A stretch of DNA of 64,000 bases from Winogradskyella immobilis (GCF_021887715.1 NZ_JAIQXX010000015.1:1-64000), one strand, 5' to 3'. Numbered from the stretch's first letter, positions 19,600 through 28,333 are shown. Notes: generated from the letters alone by a model not told the origin. A program made the numbers and translations.

Positions 19600-20171
19600 A
19601 GCATCAACATTATGGTATATACAAACCTTATGGGTATTTAAGTCAATTTGTTAATCATCAAAGTAAAAGAAAAAACAAAAAGCTTTTGGGCGAATTAATT
19701 GATGGTTCAAATGATTTAATGGCAATTGGACGCTTAGATGAAAAATCTGAAGGGTTACTTTTACTAACTACCGATGGTAAGTTTAGTGCCCATATTCGAA
19801 GTGCACAAATAGAAAAAGAATACCATGTTATGGTTGATGGCATACCGACTGATAATGATATAGAAAAACTAAAAAAAGGTGTTGAAATCTCAATAAATGG
19901 AAAGCTCTATCAAACTAAACCATGCAAAGTGAAACGCTTGTTAGATACATCACATATTATTAAACGTTTTGTAAGAGACGATAAGCATGGTAATACTTCA
20001 TGGTTATCTATTACATTAACAGAAGGTAAATTTAGACAAGTACGTAAAATGACGTCTAAAATGGGGTTTCCTACATTACGTTTAGTTAGGGTAAGAGTAG
20101 GTAATTATAAATTGGATGACTTAAAACCTGGAGAATATAAAGGTATTAATTCTCAGCTGTCTTACGAGTAA
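19596..20171 (+). CDS. rluE: RluE-like 23S rRNA pseudouridine synthase
   Basis: A 191-residue pseudouridine synthase of the RsuA/RluB/E/F branch, without an S4 domain (starting KPYGYLSQF), as in RluE, which modifies U2457 of 23S rRNA in E. coli. The catalytic Asp48 lies in GRLDEKSEGLLLLTTDG, and the C-terminal motif LTEGKFRQVRKMTSKMGFPT is intact. It overlaps the GH113-like gene by 4 bp and the convergent secreted-protein gene by 26 bp. Confidence 0.9.
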   Translation: MKHQHYGIYKPYGYLSQFVNHQSKRKNKKLLGELIDGSNDLMAIGRLDEKSEGLLLLTTDGKFSAHIRSAQIEKEYHVMVDGIPTDNDIEKLKKGVEISINGKLYQTKPCKVKRLLDTSHIIKRFVRDDKHGNTSWLSITLTEGKFRQVRKMTSKMGFPTLRLVRVRVGNYKLDDLKPGEYKGINSQLSYE

Positions 20172-20862
20172 TAGTTACTTTTTCGTTTATAAAAACTATA
20201 GTTGCTTTAACACCTGTTAATAAATTCCATTCTTTAGAAGATACTGTGCTTCCTTTATCATCAAAAACAATAAACTCAGCAGTATTTGGTCCATGAGTAC
20301 CTTGGTTAAGGGCTTTTATATCTATTTGGTTTCTGCCGTCTTTTAAATCAATCCTTAAGCGTCTGTAAGAACCTGTAAGTAAAACATTTTCATAAATAAG
20401 TTCATCATTTACCGTAACACTTACACGATCACCATCAGGCACCTCATGATCTCTCGCAACTATATTTACAAATTTAGAATCTATTTTATGCTCACCAAGA
20501 AATTGATCGCTCATTACACGTCTAATACCTAACCTCTGAGCTTGTTTATTCCAACGTTCTTCAAAGATTTCTCCAGCACTTCGCAACCCATCATTATATG
20601 TCATGGAAAATGGACGCTCAGATTCTTTAATAACGTATTTTTTTTTCTCCTTAACTTCTCCAGCGTTTTTTGCTTTGTCTTTATTATCTGCTTTAGGATT
20701 TTTCTTAGGTGCTACTTTTATACGATTTGGTGTAGAGTCTTTTTCTTTTTTAGATTTTACAGCAGGAATACGAATTGATTTTTTTTCCTTATCAGGACCT
20801 TGAGCATTAAGAGTAAATCCAAATGCTAATGCACAAAAAAGAAATAAAATTCGTTTTAACAT
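20146..20862 (-). CDS. Exported basic-linker protein, unrecognised
   Basis: A 238-residue protein. A signal peptide (ending TLNAQ, about residue 21) is followed by a strongly charged Lys-rich disordered stretch (about 24-78) and a C-terminal beta-rich domain (about 85-235) with segments such as DRVSVTVNDELIYENVLLTG and GRNQIDIKALNQGTHGPNTAEF that look like an immunoglobulin- or jelly-roll-type fold. The family is unknown to me beyond being flavobacterial in style. The Lys-rich linker suggests binding to an acidic surface; this is inference. Its 3' end overlaps the RluE-like gene by 26 bp. Confidence 0.75.
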   Translation of the reverse strand: MLKRILFLFCALAFGFTLNAQGPDKEKKSIRIPAVKSKKEKDSTPNRIKVAPKKNPKADNKDKAKNAGEVKEKKKYVIKESERPFSMTYNDGLRSAGEIFEERWNKQAQRLGIRRVMSDQFLGEHKIDSKFVNIVARDHEVPDGDRVSVTVNDELIYENVLLTGSYRRLRIDLKDGRNQIDIKALNQGTHGPNTAEFIVFDDKGSTVSSKEWNLLTGVKATIVFINEKVTITRKTAEN

Positions 20863-20962
20863 ACGAGTTAATTTAAATATTTGGTATTGTACTAAAAATG
20901 TAACAAAAACTATACCTCATTCAAATTAAACGTATAAAAATTAAAATCCTTTCAAAAAAAAG

Positions 20963-22477
20963 TTAAAACTTTCCGTTAAAACTTATTCTTAAGCGTCTAT
21001 TATACTCTTCAAAAAGCCAATCTTTATAATTCTGAGTACTATTCATAATACAATAACAATACTGTTTTATTCGATACGCAATTTCATCTTGTAGTTCTTT
21101 TATATGCGCTCTGGCTTCAAAAACGTCTTCAGAATTCTCAACACATAACACCGAATGTTGCTCTATAGAACGTTCTATAACAGTAAATGATTTCTTTCCT
21201 GAATTAAGAACATCTTTATATTCTGCTTTTACATCAAAATCTATAGATTTTGATCGTTTAAAACGTTTTTTTAAAGCATCTGGCATTACGTAAACAAAAT
21301 CACGTTCTAGAGTTTCGTCATCGATTATATTTTCTAAATAATAATCTGGATACCTAAAAATATGTTGCCAATCTACAGGTTGGTCCCATGGTCCAAAACG
21401 AGAAATATTATTGCCTAAATCAATAACCTGAAATGTATTTCTATTATTAAAAATACGAGATCCACGTCCTATCATTTGAAAATATAAAGTTAAAGAACGG
21501 GTTGCTCTGTTGAGAATTATAGTTTCTACCGAAGGTTCATCAAACCCAGTAGTTAATATACTTACAGATGTTAGTATGGCTCCGGGAGTGGTTTTAAACC
21601 ATTTTAAGGTGTCTTTACGTTCTTCTTTATTAGCAGTATTGTCAAGATGTTTAACTGCATATCCTGCTCGTCTAAATGTATGATAAACCTCTCTAGACGT
21701 ATGAATACCATTATTGAAAATTAAAGTTTTCTTTCCTTTAGAAGCATCTTCATAGGCAGTTAACAACTTAGATTGCATTAGACTGTTTGTATATAATGCC
21801 TCTGATGATTTTACAGTGTAATCTCCATTAATACCAATCTTTAGTGTTGTTAATCCTACATCATAACTAGAAAGTTCTGCTTTAGCCAAAAACCCGTTTT
21901 TAATTAAAGTAGAAATATCATCACCAACAATTAAATGCTTATAATTATCCTTCATTGGTAGTTTTATATTACTACTTAGAGGTGTAGCAGTAACGCCTAG
22001 GATAAAACAAGTTTCAAAAAATTTAAATAATTTTCGGAATGAATTATAATGCGCTTCATCAATAATCACTAAACCTATATTATTTAACTCAAAGTCATTT
22101 TCTGTTAGCCTGTTATTTAAAGTCTCAACCATAGCCACAAAACATTGGTATTCGTCTTGATCTGGTAAATCTTTTACCTTACTATTAATAACTTTGTTGT
22201 TAACATCAAAACCAGAGAGCACATTAGAAGTTTGTTTACACAATTCTATTCTATGTGTTAAAATAACAACCTTTTTATTATGGTCTTGAATATAACGTCT
22301 AACGATTTCAGAAAAAATAACGGTTTTTCCACCACCAGTAGGCAATTGATATAACAAGTTGTAATCGTCAGCACTTTCACTCATTACGTCAAAAATTCGA
22401 TTAAGATCGTTAATCTGATAATCGTATAATCGTTTTTTATTGGCGGAATCCTTTATTATAGAAGTGTCTGAAGACAT
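20963..22477 (-). CDS. SF2 DEAD/DEAH-box helicase
   Basis: A 504-residue helicase of the type I/III restriction-subunit-like SF2 group. Walker A is QLPTGGGKT (Lys51), motif II is DEAH (about 140), motif III is LGVTATP, and in the second RecA domain there are TGFDEPSVET and QMIGRGSR. The C-terminal part (about 380-504) has no nuclease motif that I recognise. No methylase or specificity subunit is nearby, so it is not part of a visible restriction system; a housekeeping DNA or RNA repair role is possible. Divergent from the ExbD-like gene. Confidence 0.9.
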   Translation of the reverse strand: MSSDTSIIKDSANKKRLYDYQINDLNRIFDVMSESADDYNLLYQLPTGGGKTVIFSEIVRRYIQDHNKKVVILTHRIELCKQTSNVLSGFDVNNKVINSKVKDLPDQDEYQCFVAMVETLNNRLTENDFELNNIGLVIIDEAHYNSFRKLFKFFETCFILGVTATPLSSNIKLPMKDNYKHLIVGDDISTLIKNGFLAKAELSSYDVGLTTLKIGINGDYTVKSSEALYTNSLMQSKLLTAYEDASKGKKTLIFNNGIHTSREVYHTFRRAGYAVKHLDNTANKEERKDTLKWFKTTPGAILTSVSILTTGFDEPSVETIILNRATRSLTLYFQMIGRGSRIFNNRNTFQVIDLGNNISRFGPWDQPVDWQHIFRYPDYYLENIIDDETLERDFVYVMPDALKKRFKRSKSIDFDVKAEYKDVLNSGKKSFTVIERSIEQHSVLCVENSEDVFEARAHIKELQDEIAYRIKQYCYCIMNSTQNYKDWLFEEYNRRLRISFNGKF

Positions 22478-22530
22478 GTATTTTTATAAATAATTAGAGT
22501 TATAATAGACCTCTAAGAAGGCTAATTTCG

Positions 22531-22538
22531 CAAAAATA
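22531..22538 (-). promoter_or_regulatory. Bacteroidota -7 element for the helicase
   Basis: CAAAAATA on the plus strand is TATTTTTG on the minus strand, an exact TAnnTTTG match about 54 nt before the helicase start. No clear -33 partner is seen. Confidence 0.33.
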
Positions 22539-22634
22539 GCACATAATAACGGTTTCACTAGCCTCTTGTTAACAACATTTAAAAACTGGTATTGTTTTTG
22601 TGATTCTCTTAACATTATTTTAAAAACATCAATT

Positions 22635-23204
22635 ATGAAAACATTCAGACGTAACTCCCCAAGTGTAAATGCAGGCTCTATGGCAGACATTGCTTTTCTA
22701 TTATTAATCTTCTTTTTAGTAACCACTACAATTTCAGCTGATAAAGGTATTTTAAGGCAATTACCTGAACCTTGTCCTGTTAACGAAAACTGTATTAAAC
22801 CTGTTAGTGAGCGAAATATTTTAAGGATAATGATGAACGCCAATAATGACATTTTAGTTAATGAAGATCGTATTGAATTATTGCAGTTAAAAGATGTCAT
22901 TAAAAAATTCATAGATAATAATGGAGATGCGTCTTGCAAATATTGTTCTGGTGAAGGTTTGTTTACAGCATCAGATCGACCAACAAAAGCTGTTATTTCA
23001 TTATCACATCATGCAGAAACAACTTATGGAGATTATGTTAAGGTTCAAGATGAATTAACTAAAGCGTATTACGAATTGCGTGAAAGATATGCCAAGGATA
23101 AGTTTAACAAGTCTCCTTCAGAATTAACAGATGATGAAATAAGAATATTACGTAAAGTCTATCCTTTTAACCTTTCTGAAGCAAACATAAGAGGAAACAA
23201 CTAG
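22635..23204 (+). CDS. Orphan ExbD/TolR-family protein
   Basis: A 189-residue inner-membrane protein. The start is set at the ATG at 22635 (MKTFRRNSPS), because the frame upstream opens only with a TTG and the cytoplasmic NTD-TM pattern of ExbD begins here. One helix (about 18-36) contains the conserved proton-pathway aspartate, Asp18 in SMADIAFLLLIFFLV. The periplasmic part is longer than in standard ExbD and carries two cysteine pairs (CPVNENC and CKYC) that could form disulfides. No exbB or tonB is adjacent, so it must work with proteins encoded elsewhere. Confidence 0.87.
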   Translation: MKTFRRNSPSVNAGSMADIAFLLLIFFLVTTTISADKGILRQLPEPCPVNENCIKPVSERNILRIMMNANNDILVNEDRIELLQLKDVIKKFIDNNGDASCKYCSGEGLFTASDRPTKAVISLSHHAETTYGDYVKVQDELTKAYYELRERYAKDKFNKSPSELTDDEIRILRKVYPFNLSEANIRGNN

Positions 23205-23205
23205 T

Positions 23206-23241
23206 GTTAACCAGCGTTAATACGGCGTTAAAGTCTGTTAA
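23206..23241 (+). promoter_or_regulatory. Phased GTTAA repeats: candidate LytTR operator
   Basis: GTTAA occurs at 23206, 23216, 23227 and 23237, i.e. spaced 10, 11 and 10 bp, all on one face of the helix. Copies 1 and 3, and copies 2 and 4, are each exactly 21 bp apart, which is the spacing known for LytTR direct-repeat operators, and GTTAA is the core of the AgrA site. A near-match to the -7 element (TATGTTTT, 23265-23272) follows, placing the repeats next to the expected -33. The regulator that uses it is unknown. Confidence 0.5.
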
Positions 23242-23315
23242 ACCATACTATTTTTCGTAACACTTATGTTTTTCTGTCGTCTCTATAGTATAAATCAATT
23301 AAAAATCGAACAATC

Positions 23316-23402
23316 ATGAGAACTTTAAACAACAATCAATTAACGAACAAATTAGAAACGACAAAAGGATTTGCTTGGAACAGCAAAAGACGATGCCGAT
23401 AA
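23316..23402 (+). CDS. 28-residue small ORF 1
   Basis: ATG at 23316, stop at 23400-23402. The peptide runs MRTLNNNQLT, NKLETTKG, then FAWNSKRRCR. The first part resembles the leader of Bacteroidota ribosomally made peptides (MKxL... LxxxLxxxKGG style) and the last ten residues are basic with one cysteine. It is preceded by the phased GTTAA repeats and followed 26 nt later by a second tiny ORF. No modification or export gene is adjacent. Coding status is inferred from context; no homologue is known to me. Confidence 0.45.
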   Translation: MRTLNNNQLTNKLETTKGFAWNSKRRCR

Positions 23403-23428
23403 GTATCATAATTTTAAAACAAAGAACT

Positions 23429-23503
23429 ATGAAAGCTTTATCAAAAATCGTCAACACATCTAACAGTTTAGATGATGACCTAGAAACAATTAAAGTATGC
23501 TAA
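23429..23503 (+). CDS. 24-residue small ORF 2
   Basis: ATG at 23429, stop at 23501-23503. The peptide is MKALSKIVNT followed by SNSLDDDLETIKVC. It shares with ORF 1 the MxxL start and an LETxK block, and the DNA around that block is also similar, so the two may be diverged copies. The acidic LDDDLETIK stretch resembles the helix before a double-glycine cleavage site, but here it ends in VC rather than GG. A terminator follows 25 nt after the stop, so the two ORFs form a compact transcript. Confidence 0.45.
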   Translation: MKALSKIVNTSNSLDDDLETIKVC

Positions 23504-23527
23504 GAGACTTTAAATTTTTAAGTTAAT

Positions 23528-23560
23528 AAAAGCCAATACGTAAAACCGTATTGGTTTTTT
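23528..23560 (+). terminator. Rho-independent terminator of the small-ORF locus
   Basis: CCAATACG (23533-23540) pairs with CGTATTGG (23547-23554), extended by A/T pairs at the base, and is followed by a run of T to 23560. It lies 48 nt before the M19 dipeptidase start, so it could alternatively act as an attenuator for that gene. Confidence 0.75.
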
Positions 23561-23607
23561 GTTTATCAAAGGGTTTCTATCTATTTTTATTGCAAATAAA
23601 ACTGACA

Positions 23608-24915
23608 ATGAAACTCAATACACTTTTACTTCCAGTAGTAATTATTATGTTAACTACAAGTTGCAAACCCGAAGGCCCAAAAACTGAAGAAGAAATTATA
23701 GCTATAGCTAAAGATATTCATAAACGTGTTATTACATTAGATACACACTGCGATATTAATGTAGCTAATTTTACAGATTCTATTAATTACACACAACGAT
23801 TAGAAAACCAAGTCAATCTACCTAAAATGAATGATGGCGGATTAGACGTCGCATGGTTTATTGTATATACAGGACAAGACTCATTAAATGTTGAAGGCTA
23901 TGCTAATGCTTATGATAATGCCATTTCAAAATTTAATGCTATCCATAAGTTAGTAGAATACATTGCACCAAATGAGATAGAATTGGCAACAAGTTCTGAC
24001 GATGTAAGACGTATTAATGATGCGGGTAAAAAAATAGCAATGATTGGTATTGAAAATGGTTATCCTGTTGGATTAGACATTAACAATGTTAAAAAATTCT
24101 ATGATATGGGCGGACGCTATATGTCATTAGCTCATAATGGTCATAGTCAACTAAGTGATAGCAATACTGGTGAAGGAGATGATGTATGGTTACATAATGG
24201 GTTAAGTGACTTCGGAAAATTAGTAGTCGCAGAAATGAACCGTGTTGGTATGATGATCGATGTTTCTCATCCTTCTAAAGAAGCTATTAAACAAATGGTA
24301 GAATTATCTAAAGCTCCGATTATTGCTTCACATTCATCAGCTAGAGCTTTATGTAATCATAGTAGAAACTTAGATGATGAACAATTAAGTTGGATTAAAG
24401 AAAATGGTGGCGTCGTGCAAACTGTTGCGTTTAGAACGTATTTAAATACTGAAAAATCTGAAGCAAGAAATAAGGCTGCAAATGCAATTAGAAATCAAAT
24501 TGCAGACTCAATGGGTGTTACTTATTATGGACGCCGCGAATTTAGATCTTTAGATAAACAGATTAGAGATTCTATTATTGAAAACGGATATTTATCCAAA
24601 ATTGAAGATATCGCAGAAGCAAAAGTTGCAACTATGACTGATTTTCCTGCCGATGTTAATGTACAAGATTTTGTAAATCATATTGATTATTTAGTAGAAA
24701 AAATGGGTGTTGACCATGTAGGCATTAGTAGTGATTTTGATGGCGGTGGCGGTATTGAAGGCTGGGATGATGCCTCAGAAACCTTAAACGTGACTATAGA
24801 ATTAGTGCGTCGAGGATATTCTGAAGCAGAAATTGAGCAGCTTTGGTCTGGGAATTTATTACGTGTTTTAGATGAAGTACAGGCTGTGGCTAAACAATTG
24901 CAAACGCAATCCTAA
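23608..24915 (+). CDS. M19 membrane dipeptidase lipoprotein
   Basis: A 435-residue lipoprotein. I start it at the ATG at 23608 because it begins a proper lipoprotein signal (MLTTSC, lipid Cys19); the upstream TTG lies inside the terminator. It is a renal-dipeptidase-type (M19) zinc enzyme: TLDTHCDIN with zinc ligands His47/Asp49, GIENGYPVG with the bridging Glu, MIDVSHPS and IIASHSSARALCNHSRNL for the two histidines, and DHVGISSDFDG near the end. It should cleave dipeptides, including D-containing ones, outside the inner membrane. Confidence 0.93.
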   Translation: MKLNTLLLPVVIIMLTTSCKPEGPKTEEEIIAIAKDIHKRVITLDTHCDINVANFTDSINYTQRLENQVNLPKMNDGGLDVAWFIVYTGQDSLNVEGYANAYDNAISKFNAIHKLVEYIAPNEIELATSSDDVRRINDAGKKIAMIGIENGYPVGLDINNVKKFYDMGGRYMSLAHNGHSQLSDSNTGEGDDVWLHNGLSDFGKLVVAEMNRVGMMIDVSHPSKEAIKQMVELSKAPIIASHSSARALCNHSRNLDDEQLSWIKENGGVVQTVAFRTYLNTEKSEARNKAANAIRNQIADSMGVTYYGRREFRSLDKQIRDSIIENGYLSKIEDIAEAKVATMTDFPADVNVQDFVNHIDYLVEKMGVDHVGISSDFDGGGGIEGWDDASETLNVTIELVRRGYSEAEIEQLWSGNLLRVLDEVQAVAKQLQTQS

Positions 24916-24939
24916 GATTCTAATTTATTAAATCATACT

Positions 24940-24975
24940 AAGCAACAATTATAAAAACAATTGTTGCTTTTTTTT
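24940..24975 (+). terminator. Rho-independent terminator after M19 gene
   Basis: A perfect 11-bp stem (AAGCAACAATT, 24940-24950, with AATTGTTGCTT, 24959-24969), an 8-nt loop, and a T-run to 24975, located 25 bp after the dipeptidase stop. Confidence 0.88.
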
Positions 24976-25082
24976 GGTTTAAAACGAATAATGATCAATA
25001 AACACATATAATACAACTCATTTACACCCTTTATCAACCCTTTTTCAACCTTAAAACAGTTCTTCTTTTAATAAGCACATGA

Positions 25083-25090
25083 TACATTTG
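25083..25090 (+). promoter_or_regulatory. Bacteroidota -7 element (TACATTTG)
   Basis: An exact TAnnTTTG match 27 nt before the start of the secreted protein at 25118 and downstream of the M19 terminator, so it is the natural promoter of the two-gene unit that follows. No strong -33 TTTG is seen. Confidence 0.42.
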
Positions 25091-25117
25091 TCTCATAACT
25101 TTTAAAAATCAAAAATC

Positions 25118-25612
25118 ATGAAACGAACAGTTCAATTATTTATTCTTTTAATCACTTTAAATACTAGCTTATCTTTTTCCCAAACGAACACTAAAGAAAA
25201 GATTATAGATCTTAAAGGAAACTCCACAGAGGAAATTATAACCATTAATGTAGGTGAAAATGTAAAATCATTAGATTTAAATATTAAATGTGAAATTGAG
25301 AAAGGGCTTATTTTTATAAAACTTTTAGATCCAAATAGAAAGAAAAAAGATCATTTGTTAGTTATATATCACAATTCTAAACAAAAAAACATCGTTTTTG
25401 AATTAGCTAACTCAAAGCTAAAAATATCTGATAATAAGAGACTTGAAATCGATAAAGGTAATTTTTATGATTATATTCCTATAAGTAAAACAAAATTTGC
25501 AAATGGAGAAATCAATAAGAAATTTAACTTGCCTACTGAGGGTGATTGGATTATTAAAGTAAAATCAGAAAAAGGAAAAGGAAAAGTTTCTGTGAAAAGC
25601 AAAACTAATTAA
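25118..25612 (+). CDS. Small exported beta-rich protein, unrecognised
   Basis: A 164-residue protein with a signal peptide ending LSFSQ (about residue 22). The mature part is lysine-rich with alternating strands such as KSLDLNIKCEIEKGLIFIKLLD, and a C-terminal GDWIIKVKSEKGKGKVSVK that resembles a jelly-roll or pre-peptidase C-terminal-like end, as in proteins sensing or protecting extracellular parts. The family is not recognised. It lies 37 bp before the membrane LuxR-type regulator, which may sense or control it. Confidence 0.72.
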   Translation: MKRTVQLFILLITLNTSLSFSQTNTKEKIIDLKGNSTEEIITINVGENVKSLDLNIKCEIEKGLIFIKLLDPNRKKKDHLLVIYHNSKQKNIVFELANSKLKISDNKRLEIDKGNFYDYIPISKTKFANGEINKKFNLPTEGDWIIKVKSEKGKGKVSVKSKTN

Positions 25613-25649
25613 TAGTCTAGATAGCTTTAATCAATTGTTTATATTAAAT

Positions 25650-26666
25650 ATGTTTAAAAACATTTATTTATATACTGTATTTGTGTTTTGCTTTAGCTTT
25701 TATAGCTCTGCACAATTAGATAAAAATAAAGGCTCTATTATTCAAGGAGAGATTGAATTAGATACCACTATATGGGAATCTAAAGCATACCTCTCCTATA
25801 TTCCAACATTTGATTATATGTCGGCCATATCCTATGATATGATTGTTTCTGCGACTGAAATAGATAGTTCAGGGCATTTTAGTTTTAATATTAGCTTTTT
25901 ACCAGAAAGCAATCAGCTATATAGAATACATATTCCTAAGAAGAACACATCTCCAATATCTTTAATTATTGGTGGTAAGGATGAGAATCACATGTTTCTT
26001 ATTGCAAGCAAAACGTCTAGTATTACAATTAACAATAAAGTTTCAACCTCTTTATTTAATTATATTTCTTTTGTTGATGATGCTACTAACACAGATTTAC
26101 AACACGTTATACGCATTACTAAAAGTGAAGACGACATCGATTTTAATGCTACGTTGATGCAACGTCAATTAATTAAGGATACTATGATTGCTGAATTAAA
26201 AAGTATTGCTGAACAAAATCAAAATCCATTAGTATCACTTTATGCCCTTTATGAAAGTAATTTAGATATTAATAATAAAAATGATAATCAGTTTATAGGT
26301 GAATTTTACAAAAAATGGAATTCAGAAGATAGTCCTTATTTCAATACATTTAGAAATACCTACCCTATAAAACAAACAAATAATTATTATTTTATTCTTA
26401 TAGGCCTTGGACTTGTCTTATTAATTGCAGGCTATGCTTACCAGTTATTCCATAGAAAGAAAAAAGGTTCAATTCATAAAAAACAATTGCAATCGCTTAG
26501 TATTCAAGAACGAAAAATACTAGGTTTAATTCAACAAGGTTTATCTAATAAACAAATTTCTGAAGAATGCCACATTGAGTTAAGTACTGTAAAGTCTCAT
26601 GTTAATAATATCTATTCTAAGCTCAATATTAAATCTCGAAAAGAAGCAATTACAATATCAGTTTAA
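25650..26666 (+). CDS. Membrane LuxR-type transcriptional regulator
   Basis: A 338-residue regulator, started at the ATG at 25650 (MFKNIYLYTV) since the upstream codon is TTG. A signal peptide (to about SSAQ) leads an extracytoplasmic domain (about 22-245), one transmembrane helix (about 251-270, YYFILIGLGLVLLIAGYAY), a basic juxtamembrane stretch, and a C-terminal LuxR helix-turn-helix (about 285-338; GLSNKQISEECHIELSTVKSHVNNIYSKL). A periplasmic signal would therefore be passed straight to a DNA-binding domain at the membrane, without a kinase. The target may be its own operon with the 25118 gene. Confidence 0.9.
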   Translation: MFKNIYLYTVFVFCFSFYSSAQLDKNKGSIIQGEIELDTTIWESKAYLSYIPTFDYMSAISYDMIVSATEIDSSGHFSFNISFLPESNQLYRIHIPKKNTSPISLIIGGKDENHMFLIASKTSSITINNKVSTSLFNYISFVDDATNTDLQHVIRITKSEDDIDFNATLMQRQLIKDTMIAELKSIAEQNQNPLVSLYALYESNLDINNKNDNQFIGEFYKKWNSEDSPYFNTFRNTYPIKQTNNYYFILIGLGLVLLIAGYAYQLFHRKKKGSIHKKQLQSLSIQERKILGLIQQGLSNKQISEECHIELSTVKSHVNNIYSKLNIKSRKEAITISV

Positions 26667-26669
26667 TAA

Positions 26670-26694
26670 AAAAGCCAGCTAACTGCTGGCTTTT
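26670..26694. terminator. Bidirectional rho-independent terminator
   Basis: A perfect 10-bp stem (AAAAGCCAGC, 26670-26679, with GCTGGCTTTT, 26685-26694) around loop TAACT lies between the convergent LuxR-type regulator and M28 peptidase genes and can end both transcripts. Confidence 0.87.
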
Positions 26695-26700
26695 AAGTTC

Positions 26701-28329
26701 TTATTTATCTCTTGCTGCTTTAAACTCACTGGTGTCATACCATTTCGGGAAGTAATCTTCGTTAGACAATCTTAGACCAACATTATAAAACAACTGTGCA
26801 TCTAATTGAATACCATCTAATTTTGTAGTTTCAGGATCATACTCATCCAAAGGTTGATGATATCTATTTATTCGATATGTATCGTTTAATTGTTTTATTT
26901 CTTCAATGCTATAATCAAACCCTTCGTAAGAACCACTGGCGTATAATGCAGGAATTCCAATCTTAGCAAAGTTAAAATGATCCGACCTATAGAAGTAACC
27001 TTTCTCTGCTTCAGGGTCAGGAATGATATAACGACCCTGAGCTTCAGCTTCCGTTTTAGCGTATTCGTCCATTTCAGAATGTCCGAAACCTGTAATGGTT
27101 AAATCTTTCATTTTTCCTGGACTAGATAGCGCATCCATATTAATATTAGCAACCGTTTTTTTAGGATCGTATATCGGGTGTTCTGAATAATAACCAGATC
27201 CCAATAAACCTTGCTCTTCTGCCGTAACCGCTATGAATACAATAGAACGCTTTGGCTGTTCACCATTTTTAAAGGCTTCTGCAATCCCTAATAAACACGC
27301 TGTCCCTGATGCATTATCAACTGCTCCGTTATAGATAGAATCGTTTTGTACGGGTTTTCCAACACCTAAATGATCCCAGTGCCCAGAATAGATAATGTAT
27401 TCATCTTTACGCTCAGTCCCTGGTAATAATGCCACTACATTTTTAGAAACATCTCTCTTAATTGTATTTGTAATACTTACAGACACTTTCAATCCTAGAG
27501 AAAAAGGTTTGAAATTTTTATTACGAGCTAAACCTACATAATCTTTGTTTTCAATAACTGTATTAGAAGCTTCAAACAGTTTTGCAGCACTTTCATTAGA
27601 AATCCAACCTTGTACATCTGCAACTGGCGCATCACTTTCTAAATTGAGTTTAGATCCACTCCAACTCGACTCCACTACATTCCAGCCATAAGAAGCGGCT
27701 TCTGTTTCGTGAATGATTATCACTCCTGCTGCACCTTGTCTACCTGCTTCTTCATATTTATAAGTCCAACGTCCATAATACGTCATCTCATTGCCTTTAA
27801 ATAATGTAGAATCGTTAGATTTAAATCCTGGGTCATTAACCAGAACCACAGCCGTTTTTCCTTCCCAGTCGATACCTTCATAATCGTTCCAACCATATTC
27901 TGGGGCTACAATGCCATAACCTGCAAATACCAATTCGGAATCTTCAAGACTCACTTGTTCTTCTCTCTTTAATGTGAGTGCGACAAAATCTTTTCCATAA
28001 TTTAAATCGATAGTCTCAGAAGCTCCAGTAATAGACATCGTTTCAGAAGGTGTTCCGGTAATTTCTACTAACGGGACGTCTTGAAAAAAGCTATCGCCAT
28101 TACCGGGCTGTAAGCCTAACTTCGAAAATTCTTTTTTAAGATACTCTGTCGTTTTCACTTCCCCTTCAGTAAATGGTTTTCGACCTAAAAAATCATCAGA
28201 AGACAATGCTTCTATATGTTTTTGTATCGTTGCTTCACTAACTTCTATAGCTGTATCTTCTACATTCTCATCACATCCTAAAAGGCAAAATCCTAGCAGA
28301 GCAATTGCATATACTTTTATATCTTTCAT
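26701..28329 (-). CDS. M28 aminopeptidase-type lipoprotein with PA domain
   Basis: A 542-residue lipoprotein (LGFCLLGC, lipid Cys about 19). It has a protease-associated insert (about 120-270) and an M28 zinc peptidase core: YSGHWDHLG (zinc His), GAVDNASGTA (bridging Asp), VTAEEQGLLGS (catalytic Glu-Glu), NMDAL (zinc Asp) and YRSDHFNF (zinc His). All zinc ligands are present, so it is likely an active aminopeptidase acting on peptides outside the cell or in the periplasm. The gap to the upstream large BNR gene is only 4 bp, so the two share a transcript. Confidence 0.93.
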   Translation of the reverse strand: MKDIKVYAIALLGFCLLGCDENVEDTAIEVSEATIQKHIEALSSDDFLGRKPFTEGEVKTTEYLKKEFSKLGLQPGNGDSFFQDVPLVEITGTPSETMSITGASETIDLNYGKDFVALTLKREEQVSLEDSELVFAGYGIVAPEYGWNDYEGIDWEGKTAVVLVNDPGFKSNDSTLFKGNEMTYYGRWTYKYEEAGRQGAAGVIIIHETEAASYGWNVVESSWSGSKLNLESDAPVADVQGWISNESAAKLFEASNTVIENKDYVGLARNKNFKPFSLGLKVSVSITNTIKRDVSKNVVALLPGTERKDEYIIYSGHWDHLGVGKPVQNDSIYNGAVDNASGTACLLGIAEAFKNGEQPKRSIVFIAVTAEEQGLLGSGYYSEHPIYDPKKTVANINMDALSSPGKMKDLTITGFGHSEMDEYAKTEAEAQGRYIIPDPEAEKGYFYRSDHFNFAKIGIPALYASGSYEGFDYSIEEIKQLNDTYRINRYHQPLDEYDPETTKLDGIQLDAQLFYNVGLRLSNEDYFPKWYDTSEFKAARDK

Positions 28330-28333
28330 TGTA

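Noticed and set aside
20963-22477. Part of a restriction-modification or anti-phage system
   Set aside because: The helicase has type I/III-like motifs, but no methylase, specificity or nuclease gene is near it.
22566-22634. Upstream TTG start for the ExbD-like gene
   Set aside because: The extra 23 residues do not look like ExbD, and the ATG at 22635 fits the family start.
23551-23607. Upstream TTG start for the M19 dipeptidase
   Set aside because: It lies in the terminator stem and would put a non-signal segment before the clear lipoprotein signal.
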